Source: Sulfuritalea sp. (GTDB lineage: Bacteria; Pseudomonadota; Gammaproteobacteria; Burkholderiales; Rhodocyclaceae). From it: a stretch of 37,852 bases of DNA. The notes beneath the pieces were generated by a model. It had not been told where the DNA came from. It saw nothing but the letters and a program-made list of their open reading frames with translations, and did not search any database. Made by a program: the position numbers and the translations under genes. The stretch covers positions 1 to 37,852 of the forward strand of contig JAUSCI010000060.1 in assembly GCA_030651305.1 (NCBI GenBank). The letters are read 5' to 3'. Shown here piece after piece: positions 30,803-37,852 of the stretch (positions are counted from its first letter, which is position 1; every line of letters starts with the position of its first letter).

Positions 30803-31525
30803 CTAGTCGATTAGACCCAGGCGCATCGCCAGGGTCACGGCATGCGTCTTGTTGGTCGCTCCGAGCTTGGTGATGATGTTGCCGATATGAAAGTTGGCAG
30901 TACGTTCGCCAACGCCAGTCAGTGCCGCGATATCGCCTGCGGTGCCGCCTTCGGAGGCCAGACGCAGAACCTCTATCTCGCGCTCGGAAAGTCTGGGGCT
31001 GCATTCGTTGCGCTGGCGGGCGAGGAAGGGGCGAAACAGCCTGGCATGAACCACCTGCGCCAGCCATTGCATCATCGGCAGTTTCGCCTCCAGCTCGTCG
31101 GTGCTGATGGCGCCCTGACTGCGGGCCAGGGTCAGTACGCCGAATTTTCCGTTGGTATCGCGCAGCGGCTGCGTCCAGCCGTGGTTAAAGCCGATCTCCC
31201 TGGCATCCCTGGCAAGCGCCGGATCGAACAGGGCGCTGGACCAGGTCAAGGGCAGAACATTGGTCTTGGCATGTTCTATCGTCGGGTCGATCGCCTGGTA
31301 GCCCTGCCTCAGATAGTGCTCCTGCCAGGATCGGGGAAAATTGCTGGTCATCACGAAGCGCCAGCCGGCGCCTCTCACGGGAACGCCGATCAGGTAGCCG
31401 CAGTGCTCGAAGCCGAGGCTGCGAGCACCGAGCACCACGCCCCGGAAAAAATTCCGATGCGCGTTGTGGACCAACAGCAAGTGCGGCGATTCCCGGTGCG
31501 GAGTTGTAGGGTAGTGATCGGTCAT
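30803..31525 (-). CDS. LuxR-family regulator with autoinducer-binding domain (solo)
   Basis: A 240-residue regulator with an N-terminal autoinducer-binding domain and a C-terminal GerE helix-turn-helix. Residues that hold the acyl-homoserine lactone in TraR/LuxR have counterparts here: Trp67 and Tyr71 (SWQEHYLRQGY), Asp80-Pro81 (AIDPTIEH), Trp95 (LPLTWSSALF) and a Gly at 116 (NHGWTQPL). The HTH reads LSEREIEVLRLASEGGTAGD, then ANFHIGNIITKLGATNKTHA. No luxI is in the window, so it is a solo or is served by a distant synthase. An upstream ATG at 31561 is an alternative start. It is divergent from the sensor kinase, with a lux-box-like site between them. Confidence 0.92.
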   Translation of the reverse strand: MTDHYPTTPHRESPHLLLVHNAHRNFFRGVVLGARSLGFEHCGYLIGVPVRGAGWRFVMTSNFPRSWQEHYLRQGYQAIDPTIEHAKTNVLPLTWSSALFDPALARDAREIGFNHGWTQPLRDTNGKFGVLTLARSQGAISTDELEAKLPMMQWLAQVVHARLFRPFLARQRNECSPRLSEREIEVLRLASEGGTAGDIAALTGVGERTANFHIGNIITKLGATNKTHAVTLAMRLGLID

Positions 31526-31589
31526 CGAGCGATACTCATTCTGGTTCGCGGATCGCGTCATTCATTTCACTTGTAGCGGGAAGCAATCG

Positions 31590-31636
31590 ACCTGTCAACT
31601 CTGACAGTTATGGCCGGGAGCGATCTTCGCTATCAT
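31590..31636 (+). promoter_or_regulatory. Lux-box-like site with class II promoter upstream of lqsS
   Basis: ACCTGTCAACTCTGACAGTT at 31590-31609 contains the perfect dyad CTGTCA-ACTC-TGACAG and matches the ACCTGT-N8-ACAGGT lux-box pattern except for one base. A TATCAT hexamer starts at 31631, exactly 21 bases after the box, which places the box over the -35 position, as in LuxR-activated promoters. The predicted start of transcription is near 31643, about 94 bases before the lqsS ATG. On the other strand a weaker TGAAAT (31569-31564) could serve luxR itself. Confidence 0.75.
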
Positions 31637-31736
31637 GGTCCCGAAGCACCGTCGCCATGAAGCCATTTCTTCCCTCACCCATCACCCTGCGATCGCCCCC
31701 CGGCCGCGAGCGCGCGCCGCTTGCAATGAGCGCCCG

Positions 31737-33044
31737 ATGAAGCTCACCGGTTCCAGTCTGAGGCAGGCGGCGGCGCGGCTGTTCGAGCCGGCCTTGCGCA
31801 ATGTCGAATATTTTCAGCGTCGACTCACGGCGTTTGCCATTATCGGCATCATCGCCTTTCCGTTCTACTACTGGGTCTGGCACAGCGTCTTCCCGCAGCC
31901 CTACGAAAATCTCGCCCTGCGGCTGGTCGGCTCGGCCCTGTTCATTCCGCTTGTCTTCAGCAAGCGCTGGCCCCCGGCCTTGAAAGCCTGCCTGCCGTAC
32001 TACTGGTATTTTTCCCTGCTCTACTCCCTGCCGTTCTTCTTCACCTTCATGCTGCTGAAGAACAACGGCTCGGATGTCTGGGTCGGCTCGGCCCTGGTGG
32101 CGGTTTTCGTGATGATCCTGCTGCTCGACTGGATCACCCTGATCGCCCACTTTGTCCTCGGTACGGGCCTGGCCATCATCGCCTTCAGGCTGACCAGCGA
32201 TATTTCATTCACCGCCTACCATCACTACGAGTACCTGGCAATCGCGCTGTTTGCCGTGGTGGCCGGAGCCGTGTCGAACTACGACAGCGAGCGCATCCGC
32301 ATCGAACAGGAACGGGCGATGCTGGCGACGGCAGGAAGCATCGCCCACGAACTGCGTACGCCACTGCTGGGCATCCGCGCCGGCGCCGCCGGTCTCGACA
32401 AGTACCTGCCGACCCTGATCGAAGCTTATCGACTGGCGCTGCAGCACGAACTCCCGGTCGCCGCCGTTCGGACCGCACACCTGGATGCGCTGAAAAGCGT
32501 GCTCGATAACATCGATGCCGAAGCCCGCCACTCCAATGCCATTATCGACATGCTGCTGGTCAATGCCCGCGCAACGGGCGCCGTTGCACAGGAAATGGTG
32601 GTCTGCTCGATGTCCCGCTGTGTCGAAATAGCCTTGCAGCGTTACCCGTTTTCCGAAGACGAACGCGCACTGGTTTCATTGCGCCCGGGCGCAGACTTCG
32701 AGTTTCGCGGCGCGGAACTGCTGATGGTCCACGTCCTCTTCAATCTCATCAAGAATGCCTTGCGCCATATCGGCAAGGCAGGCAAGGGCGATATCCTGAT
32801 CCGCGTCGAGACGGCGCGGGATTCCAATCGCCTGATCGTGCACGACACCGGCGGCGGCATTCCCCCGGATACCCTGCCGCACATCTTCAGACGCTTCTAC
32901 ACCTCCGCCGGTGACAGCGTGCTCGGCACCGGGATAGGCCTCGCCTTCTGCCGCGACGTGATGGGCTCGTTCGGCGGTACTATCGAGTGCAGTTCCGTCT
33001 ACGGTGAATTTTCCGAATTCGTCCTGACTTTTCCCCAGCCATGA
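31737..33044 (+). CDS. lqsS: LqsS/CqsS-type sensor histidine kinase
   Basis: A 435-residue membrane kinase. The N-terminal half has about six hydrophobic helices with almost no periplasmic loops (LTAFAIIGIIAFPFYYWVW, LVGSALFIPLVF, SLLYSLPFFFTFMLL, VAVFVMILLLDWITLIAHFV, LAIALFAVVAGAV), as in the alpha-hydroxyketone sensors CqsS and LqsS. HisKA has the phosphoacceptor His204 in AGSIAHELRTPLLGIRAG. The HATPase has LFNLIKNALRHI, DTGGGIPPDTLPHIF, RRFYTS and LGTGIGLAF. There is no C-terminal receiver, so it is LqsS-like rather than CqsS-like. ATG 31737 gives the family N-terminus; the frame is open back to 31635. It overlaps lqsR by four bases. Ligand assignment rests on the linked synthase. Confidence 0.87.
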   Translation: MKLTGSSLRQAAARLFEPALRNVEYFQRRLTAFAIIGIIAFPFYYWVWHSVFPQPYENLALRLVGSALFIPLVFSKRWPPALKACLPYYWYFSLLYSLPFFFTFMLLKNNGSDVWVGSALVAVFVMILLLDWITLIAHFVLGTGLAIIAFRLTSDISFTAYHHYEYLAIALFAVVAGAVSNYDSERIRIEQERAMLATAGSIAHELRTPLLGIRAGAAGLDKYLPTLIEAYRLALQHELPVAAVRTAHLDALKSVLDNIDAEARHSNAIIDMLLVNARATGAVAQEMVVCSMSRCVEIALQRYPFSEDERALVSLRPGADFEFRGAELLMVHVLFNLIKNALRHIGKAGKGDILIRVETARDSNRLIVHDTGGGIPPDTLPHIFRRFYTSAGDSVLGTGIGLAFCRDVMGSFGGTIECSSVYGEFSEFVLTFPQP

Positions 33045-34072
33045 AATCCTACGCCATTCATCCCTTCCACTTTCCGACCACGGTTGCCTTCGTCGACGAC
33101 AACCCGCAGTTTCTCGCCAACCTGAGCCTGCAGCTGGATTCGCAACTGGCCTTCCGCCTGTTCCATTCGCCGTTTTCGGCCCTGGTTGCTTTGAATGCCG
33201 CCAGCTCGGTGCCACCCATGGTCGAACGCTTCTTTTCGCTGTACCGCCATCGCGGCGACGCGAGCTACACCCGCCACGTCATCGACATCAGCCTTGACAT
33301 GATTCACCGGGAAGTGCACAACGAGCGCCGCTTCGAACAAGTATCGGTGGTGGTGGTGGATTACGACATGCCCGAGATCGATGGACTCGAATTCTGTCGC
33401 AGCCTGAAGAATCCCGCCATCAAGAAGATCCTGCTGACCGGCAAAGCCGACGAGCAGGTCGCCGTGCGTGCCTTCAATGAAAGGACCATCGACCGCTTCA
33501 TCCGCAAGCAGAACGACGACGTCATGGCCGTACTCAATCGCACCATTGCCGAACTGCAACAGGAGCACTTCGGCCAGATCGAGCACATGCTGTCCGACGC
33601 GCTCGCCGTCGGCTCGCACCTGTTTCTCGGCGATCCAGAATTTGCACGGCGCTTCGAGGAAATCCGCGAACGCCTCGGCATCGTCGAGTACTACCTGTCC
33701 TGTGCCCCGGATGGAATTCTGATGCTGGACACAACCGGCGCCGCTCACCTGCTGATCGTGCAGACGGAAGCGATGATGCAGGGTCACTACGAAGTCGCCT
33801 ACGACCAGGCGGCCCCCGAAGGCCTGCTGGAACAATTGCGCAGCGGACATTCGCTGCCCTACTTCTGGAAGACCGCCGGGAACTACTCGCCGATTTATGA
33901 AGACTGGCGAGCCTGCCTGCATCCGGCGACCGAATTCCACGGCAGGGATTGCTACCTTTACAGCCTGGTCAAGAACCCCGGCGCCTTCAACCTGAAGTAT
34001 GTCTATCCCTATAGCGAGTATCTCGACCGCCTCGACCGCGAGGCACGGCAGGGGATCACCAGTACCCCTTGA
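33041..34072 (+). CDS. lqsR: LqsR-type response regulator
   Basis: A 343-residue protein with an N-terminal receiver: acidic pair in VAFVDDNPQFLANLSLQL, the likely phosphorylated Asp107 in VVVVDYDMPEIDGLEFC, and the Lys region KKILLTGKADEQ. The receiver is enlarged by an insertion of about 45 residues (50-95) before the phosphorylation strand, as in Legionella LqsR. The long C-terminal part (about 160-343; VEYYLSCAPDGILMLDTTGA, LPYFWKTAGNYSPIYEDWRA) has no common output domain that I recognise. It overlaps the lqsS stop (ATGA) and converges with lqsA across 16 bases. Its partner is therefore the LqsS kinase. Confidence 0.85.
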   Translation: MKSYAIHPFHFPTTVAFVDDNPQFLANLSLQLDSQLAFRLFHSPFSALVALNAASSVPPMVERFFSLYRHRGDASYTRHVIDISLDMIHREVHNERRFEQVSVVVVDYDMPEIDGLEFCRSLKNPAIKKILLTGKADEQVAVRAFNERTIDRFIRKQNDDVMAVLNRTIAELQQEHFGQIEHMLSDALAVGSHLFLGDPEFARRFEEIRERLGIVEYYLSCAPDGILMLDTTGAAHLLIVQTEAMMQGHYEVAYDQAAPEGLLEQLRSGHSLPYFWKTAGNYSPIYEDWRACLHPATEFHGRDCYLYSLVKNPGAFNLKYVYPYSEYLDRLDREARQGITSTP

Positions 34073-34088
34073 TCCCCCCTCAGCGAGA

Positions 34089-35393
34089 TCAGGCCGCCTC
34101 GGCCCGTCTTGGCGCGGCATCGATGACACCATTGCTCGCGACCGCAGCGCCGACCCTGGTGCGATGCTTGCGTCGCGTCGAAGGCCATGACGCCAGGTCG
34201 ACCTCGCCGCGAATGTCGCGACAGACGGTTACGATGCGCTCCAGTTCCGCATTCGTCAGCGCGGCATTGACCGAGAAGCGCATCAGCGCGCGGCTCTTGG
34301 GCGTCGCGGGAGCGCAGAAAATCGAGCCGAATATACCCCGCGACTCAAGCGCCTCGCGCAGCACGATGGTCTGCTGCTCGGTGCCCGATTCGAGGGAGAC
34401 TATCTGCGACTGGCTGTCGTTGAGGTTGTATCCCAGTGCATCAAGTTGCGTGCGCAGATATGCGGCATTGGCGTGCAGTCTCTGCCGGCGCCAGCCCTCC
34501 AGCCTGACGACATCCAGCGTTGCGTCGAGTCCGCGTACGTCGTGGGGCAGCAGCGTGGAACTGAAAATCGCCGGATTCGATTCGCTCTTGAAATATTCCG
34601 CAAAGCGTTTCGAGCAGCTAATGAAGCCGGCCCGCCCGGCAAAGGCCTTGGCCAGGCTGGCCGTGCGGAAATGCACACGCTCGGCCAATCCCAGTTCGAC
34701 GACCAGGCCTTCGCCGTTCCGGCCATGCGTTCCCAGCGAATGCGACTCGTCGGCCACCAGCACGCATCCATGCATTTCGCATATCGCCACGATCTCCCGC
34801 AGTGGAGCAACACTGCCAGTGGTGCTGTAGATCGAATCCACCGCCACGATTCCCGGACCATAACGCAGGATCTGCCGTTCCAGATGTTCGGGGTCGTTGT
34901 GGAAGACCGTGATGGCCTTGGCGCCGGCGCTCTTGATTCCTTCCCAGAGCGACATGTGCGCCATCATGTCGGCATAGACTGGCGTCCGTTCGTCGGCAAT
35001 TGCCTGGATCAGCCCGGTGTTCGCCGCATAGCCCGACTGGCAGAGTACGCCGGATTCGGCGTGCATAAAAGCCGCCAGCCGCTGCTCCAGATCGATCTGC
35101 GGACAGGCGCCGTGCAGGAAAATGCCCGACATCAGCAAACCGTTGCCGTCGCGCCGGATGCTCTCGGCCATCGCACCCAGAATCGCTGGATGGCGAGCCA
35201 GCGAGAGGTAGTCGTTGCTGCAAAGCTGCAGGGCATTGGCGCCGGGCGTGCGGCCGCGCATGATGTGTCCGCCGTTCCAAGTGTTCTGCACCCGCTCACG
35301 GTAGTATCGTTCAACACGCAGCGACGCGAAATCGGGAAGCTCGGCATTATGCAAATGCAATGCCGGGCGAAGATTGCTTATCTTGCTTTTCAT
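34089..35393 (-). CDS. lqsA: Alpha-hydroxyketone autoinducer synthase (LqsA/CqsA type)
   Basis: A PLP-dependent alpha-oxoamine-synthase-fold enzyme of 434 residues. CqsA and LqsA make alpha-hydroxyketone signals (CAI-1, LAI-1) from acyl-CoA and an aminated substrate. Visible features are LCSNDYLSLARHPAILGAM, SGIFLHGACPQIDLEQRLAA, the cofactor-binding VLVADESHSLGTHG (Asp215, His218), and the lysine for PLP at 249 in TASLAKAFAGRAGF. A biotin (BioF) or heme (HemA) role is less likely because of the linked lqsS-lqsR and the CqsA-like NDYL and HGACPQ segments. The C-terminus (about 400-434) is longer than usual and basic. ATG 35393 follows AAGGA; an upstream ATG at 35456 is less likely. Confidence 0.88.
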   Translation of the reverse strand: MKSKISNLRPALHLHNAELPDFASLRVERYYRERVQNTWNGGHIMRGRTPGANALQLCSNDYLSLARHPAILGAMAESIRRDGNGLLMSGIFLHGACPQIDLEQRLAAFMHAESGVLCQSGYAANTGLIQAIADERTPVYADMMAHMSLWEGIKSAGAKAITVFHNDPEHLERQILRYGPGIVAVDSIYSTTGSVAPLREIVAICEMHGCVLVADESHSLGTHGRNGEGLVVELGLAERVHFRTASLAKAFAGRAGFISCSKRFAEYFKSESNPAIFSSTLLPHDVRGLDATLDVVRLEGWRRQRLHANAAYLRTQLDALGYNLNDSQSQIVSLESGTEQQTIVLREALESRGIFGSIFCAPATPKSRALMRFSVNAALTNAELERIVTVCRDIRGEVDLASWPSTRRKHRTRVGAAVASNGVIDAAPRRAEAA

Positions 35394-35760
35394 GACGTGG
35401 CATCCTTTTTGTCGGGTTGTCGGAAAACGGCGTGATCCATGAATATTCTGGCCCAATCCCGCGAAAAGCCTAGTACCAGCCCGCCCGCAATGCTTTTCCA
35501 GCCGGATTTGGGCGTCCCGCGCCCAAGTTTCAACCTGTCATTTCTGTCAGTAGGAAAGTCCACTGCTTTCGCTTAGGCTTGGGATGCACTTCAGCCTGAC
35601 TCGACCGCCGGCAATGGACGCCCCTGCGTCATGGCACTTGCGCGAGCGTTTCGAACCCACCCGGTTGGTCTTGTCGGCTTCGAGCCACAACGCAGCTACC
35701 CGGCCGCTACCTCGGAGCAATAGCGGGCGCCGGCGATTCACCCCAAAGGGAGCAGACTTC
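35394..35760. other. Intergenic region between lqsA and the hybrid kinase
   Basis: 367 bases without a convincing gene. It holds the second lux-box-like site (35533-35552) and its -10-like hexamer. The hybrid-kinase frame is open back to 35584, but those residues look like non-coding sequence and lack a ribosome-binding site. The lqsA promoter should also be here, on the minus strand; I found no clear hexamer pair for it. Confidence 0.6.
35533..35579 (+). promoter_or_regulatory. Second lux-box-like site with -10 element upstream of the hybrid kinase
   Basis: ACCTGTCATTTCTGTCAGTA at 35533-35552 agrees with the site at 31590 in 16 of 20 positions, including the whole ACCTGTCA half. The right half (TGTCAG) has one change from a perfect dyad. 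A TAGGCT hexamer starts at 35574, again exactly 21 bases after the box. The resulting transcript would begin near 35586 and lead into the hybrid kinase at 35761. It may also act on the divergent lqsA. Confidence 0.6.
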
Positions 35761-37515
35761 ATGACTGCAAGAATTTCAGCCAAGAGAACGCAAAAAGTCC
35801 CGGTTCGCGTGGCGCAGTTCGGCATCGCGCGCGCTTCCGGTATGGCCGGTCCTGCCGTTGAGAGTTCGTTGCGCCGTCCGGCGCAACGAAACTCGCAGGA
35901 TCATCGCGCAGAACTTGAGAAGCTGGTGCTCGAACGCACCGCCGAGTTGCGCCAGGCACTCGAGACGGCGCAACGGACTGACAAGGCGAAGGACGCGTTC
36001 ATCGCCAATGTCAGCCACGAGCTGCGTACGCCGCTGGGCGCGATCACGGGCTTGTCGGCCCTGGCGCTGGAGCACAGCGACGATGCGCGGCAAAGGGATT
36101 ACCTGGAAAAGATCTGCAACGCCGGGCGCCACATGGCACGCATCATCAACGACCTGCTCGATTTGTCCAAGGTCGTCGCCGGCCACATGGAATTCGAAAG
36201 CATCCCCTTCCGCCTGCGCGCCATGATCCAGCATGCCCAAGACGTAATACGGCACAAGGCCGAAGCCAAGAGTCTGTGGCTTCGCTTCCGGATTCGTGAC
36301 GAGGTACCCGACATCCTGATCGGCGACCCCTTGCGGCTCGAGCAGATCATGCTCAATCTCGTCGGCAATGCCATCAAGTTCACCACCACTGGCGGCGTCG
36401 AGGTGCGCATCGCCCATCTTGCCAGTGCCGACGGGCGCATCTGGCTCGCCATCGACGTCGAGGACAGCGGTGTTGGCATACGCTCCGAAGACCTCGCCGG
36501 ACTGTTCCAGCCCTTCGCCCAAGCCGAGGTCTCGACCACCCGCAAATACGGCGGCACCGGTCTCGGGCTGGCGCTCAGCCAGCACCTGGCGCAATTGATG
36601 GATGGCGGCATCAGCATCAGCAGCCGCGAGGGGATCGGCAGCATTTTCAGCCTCAAGATCCGCCTCGGGGTCGGCCAGGCCGCAAACCTGTCCGAGAATC
36701 AGGCCAGCGCGGCAGCGCCTGCCATGCGCGAGCACTACGAAAACGCCCTCATCCTGGTCGTCGAAGACGATTCGATAAACATCGAAATCGTCGGCGAGCT
36801 GCTGGGCGACATCGGCATCACTCCGCGCGTGGCACGCAACGGTCAGGACGCCCTCGCGATACTGACCGAGGCTGGCCCCGGCGTCTTCGACCTGGTGCTC
36901 ATGGACATCCAGATGCCGGTCATGGACGGCCTCACCGCCACGCGCCGGATTCGCACTTGGCCCCGCTATGACAGGCTGCCGATCGTCGCCATGACGGCCC
37001 ACGCCCTGGAGCATGAAAAGCAGATTGGCGCGGCAGCCGGCATGAACGACCATGTCGTCAAGCCCTTCGACGTGGATAGTTTTTACCGAACACTGGCGAA
37101 GTGGCTACCGGCACACAAGAAGATGCTGGCGGACAGCCTCGCTACGACACCGCAACGGCCCGCTGCGCCGGAACTGCCCGCCCTGCGTGGCATCGATACT
37201 GCTCGCGCCCTGAAGCGCCTTGGCGGCAACGAGAAGCGTTATCGCCACTGGCTGATGAAATTCGTCGAGGAAAGCCCGGCCGTGGCGACCCAAGTCCGCG
37301 CGGCGCTGGCCGCCGGACAACTTGACCTGGCCACCCGAACCATGCATACGTTCAAGGGCGGCGTCGGCATGATCGGCCTGTGCGATCTGCACGAGCGCGC
37401 GGCGGCTCTCGAAGCAGCGCTGAAAACTTCGCAAGCCGCAGAGGCCGAATTGCAACAATTGGAGTGCGCCATCGCGACGGCCCGCCAAGAGATCATTTCC
37501 GCACTCGGTCTATGA
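35761..37515 (+). CDS. Soluble hybrid histidine kinase (HisKA-HATPase-REC-Hpt)
   Basis: A 584-residue kinase without membrane segments. A basic N-terminus and a short coiled coil (HRAELEKLVLERTAELRQAL) lead into HisKA with His86 (ANVSHELRTPLGAITG), HATPase (LNLVGNAIKFTTTGG, DSGVGIRSEDL, GGTGLGLALSQ), a receiver with Asp382 (VLMDIQMPVMDG), and a C-terminal Hpt domain with His529 (TRTMHTFKGGVGMIG). It can thus run a full His-Asp-His relay by itself, but a final Asp receiver must be elsewhere, and LqsR is a candidate. ATG 35761 with GGGAG about 11 bases upstream is the start. No sensor domain is recognisable, so input may come from a partner protein. It is separated from lqsA by the second lux-box-like site. 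Confidence 0.93.
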   Translation: MTARISAKRTQKVPVRVAQFGIARASGMAGPAVESSLRRPAQRNSQDHRAELEKLVLERTAELRQALETAQRTDKAKDAFIANVSHELRTPLGAITGLSALALEHSDDARQRDYLEKICNAGRHMARIINDLLDLSKVVAGHMEFESIPFRLRAMIQHAQDVIRHKAEAKSLWLRFRIRDEVPDILIGDPLRLEQIMLNLVGNAIKFTTTGGVEVRIAHLASADGRIWLAIDVEDSGVGIRSEDLAGLFQPFAQAEVSTTRKYGGTGLGLALSQHLAQLMDGGISISSREGIGSIFSLKIRLGVGQAANLSENQASAAAPAMREHYENALILVVEDDSINIEIVGELLGDIGITPRVARNGQDALAILTEAGPGVFDLVLMDIQMPVMDGLTATRRIRTWPRYDRLPIVAMTAHALEHEKQIGAAAGMNDHVVKPFDVDSFYRTLAKWLPAHKKMLADSLATTPQRPAAPELPALRGIDTARALKRLGGNEKRYRHWLMKFVEESPAVATQVRAALAAGQLDLATRTMHTFKGGVGMIGLCDLHERAAALEAALKTSQAAEAELQQLECAIATARQEIISALGL

Positions 37516-37603
37516 TGACACCCTAGTCCATTCCAATCGAGGTTTGAGTCTGAGCGATCGGTTTTGACGTTGAAATCCAAATAAAAAAGATCTGGCGTTT
37601 GGC

Positions 37604-37663
37604 GGGGCGGTGGATATGTGGGGAGGTCGCCGTCAGGCGAGCTATCCACATATCCACCGCCCC
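37604..37663. repeat. Perfect 18-bp inverted repeat (long hairpin)
   Basis: GGGGCGGTGGATATGTGG (37604-37621) is followed after 24 bases by its exact complement CCACATATCCACCGCCCC (37646-37663). The loop contains an inner hairpin TCGCC-GTCA-GGCGA. For minus-strand transcription it stands after the partial gene and is followed 15 bases later by a T-rich run (37592-37582), so it could be a bidirectional or minus-strand terminator; it could also mark the edge of a mobile element. Confidence 0.9.
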
Positions 37664-37687
37664 TTCGCTTTTCGTCTCTTTGTTGGG

Positions 37688-37852
37688 TCAGGCAGCCGTT
37701 TTCGATCGGTTAAAAATGGTTTTGAAGAGCCTTGAACGAGCGTCGTTCATGCGCTCCGCCGCCGCATTGTCGCTCATCGCGCCGGCCAGTGCATCAAGCT
37801 GTGCGAAGGTGATCCCCGGCTTGAGGAAGGTCGGCGCCTGCGGCAACGACTT
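37688..37852 (-). CDS. C-terminal fragment of an unrecognised protein
   Basis: The minus frame entering from the right edge is open for 54 codons and ends in TGA (37690-37688). The visible tail includes QAPTFLKPGITFAQLDALAG and ends MNDARSRLFKTIFNRSKTAA, a helical, basic end. Protein-like composition and the hairpin behind the stop support a real gene. I do not recognise the family. The neighbouring 18-bp inverted repeat raises the possibility of a transposon-associated gene, but nothing in the fragment proves it. Confidence 0.45.
   Translation of the reverse strand, partial: KSLPQAPTFLKPGITFAQLDALAGAMSDNAAAERMNDARSRLFKTIFNRSKTAA

Noticed and set aside
35584-35760. Hybrid kinase starting at 35584
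   Set aside because: The predicted transcription start lies at about the same place, there is no ribosome-binding site, and the residues look non-coding; ATG 35761 has a good site.
30774-37852. A luxI-type acyl-homoserine-lactone synthase near the luxR gene
   Set aside because: No reading frame in the window has LuxI features; the only synthase nearby is the PLP-dependent LqsA/CqsA type.

Overview
The window looks like a chromosomal segment of a GC-rich betaproteobacterium. The gene neighbourhoods (cutA-dsbD, a riboflavin-nusB-thiL-pgpA-pncC run, recA-recX, lptB-rpoN-hpf-ptsN-hprK) fit the Rhodocyclales and their relatives, the group that includes many anaerobic degraders of aromatics and steroids. 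The genus cannot be fixed from the sequence alone. No rRNA, tRNA, CRISPR array or complete transposon was seen.

Layout: 1-1394 (minus) is the N-terminal part of a very Ala/Glu-rich coiled-coil protein built from near-identical 138-residue repeats. 1459-3587 holds cutA and dsbD. 3604-9358 is a dense housekeeping run: riboflavin synthase, a ribB fused to a degenerate GTP-cyclohydrolase domain, ribH, nusB, thiL, pgpA, pncC and recA. 9424-13922 carries recX, lptB, rpoN, hpf, ptsN and hprK. 14000-17137 has a small secreted PsiF-repeat protein, then a PadR regulator with palindromic sites in front of it and a 2,4-dienoyl-CoA reductase. 17142-20599 is a tungstate uptake locus: a divergent regulator plus permease, ATPase and binding protein. 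20651-22626 (minus) holds the alkylation-repair pair ada-alkA. 22861-28937 holds two ABC-F ATPases around a VapBC-type toxin-antitoxin pair and an acyltransferase, ending in a polyphosphate kinase 2. 28957-30773 has a PaiB-like FMN-binding protein and a MidA-family methyltransferase.

The most interesting part is 30803-37515. It contains a LuxR-type regulator with the acyl-homoserine-lactone pocket residues but no luxI in view, a six-helix LqsS/CqsS-type sensor kinase, an LqsR-type response regulator, a convergent LqsA/CqsA-type alpha-hydroxyketone synthase, and a soluble hybrid kinase with HisKA, HATPase, receiver and Hpt domains. Two lux-box-like sites were found, one upstream of the sensor kinase and one upstream of the hybrid kinase. 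In both, a -10-like hexamer starts exactly 21 bases after the 20-base box. This suggests that a LuxR solo controls an alpha-hydroxyketone quorum-sensing circuit, a cross-wired arrangement that I do not know to have been described.

The window ends with a perfect 18-bp inverted repeat and the last 54 codons of an unrecognised minus-strand gene. All functional calls rest on motif recognition by eye; no database search was run.
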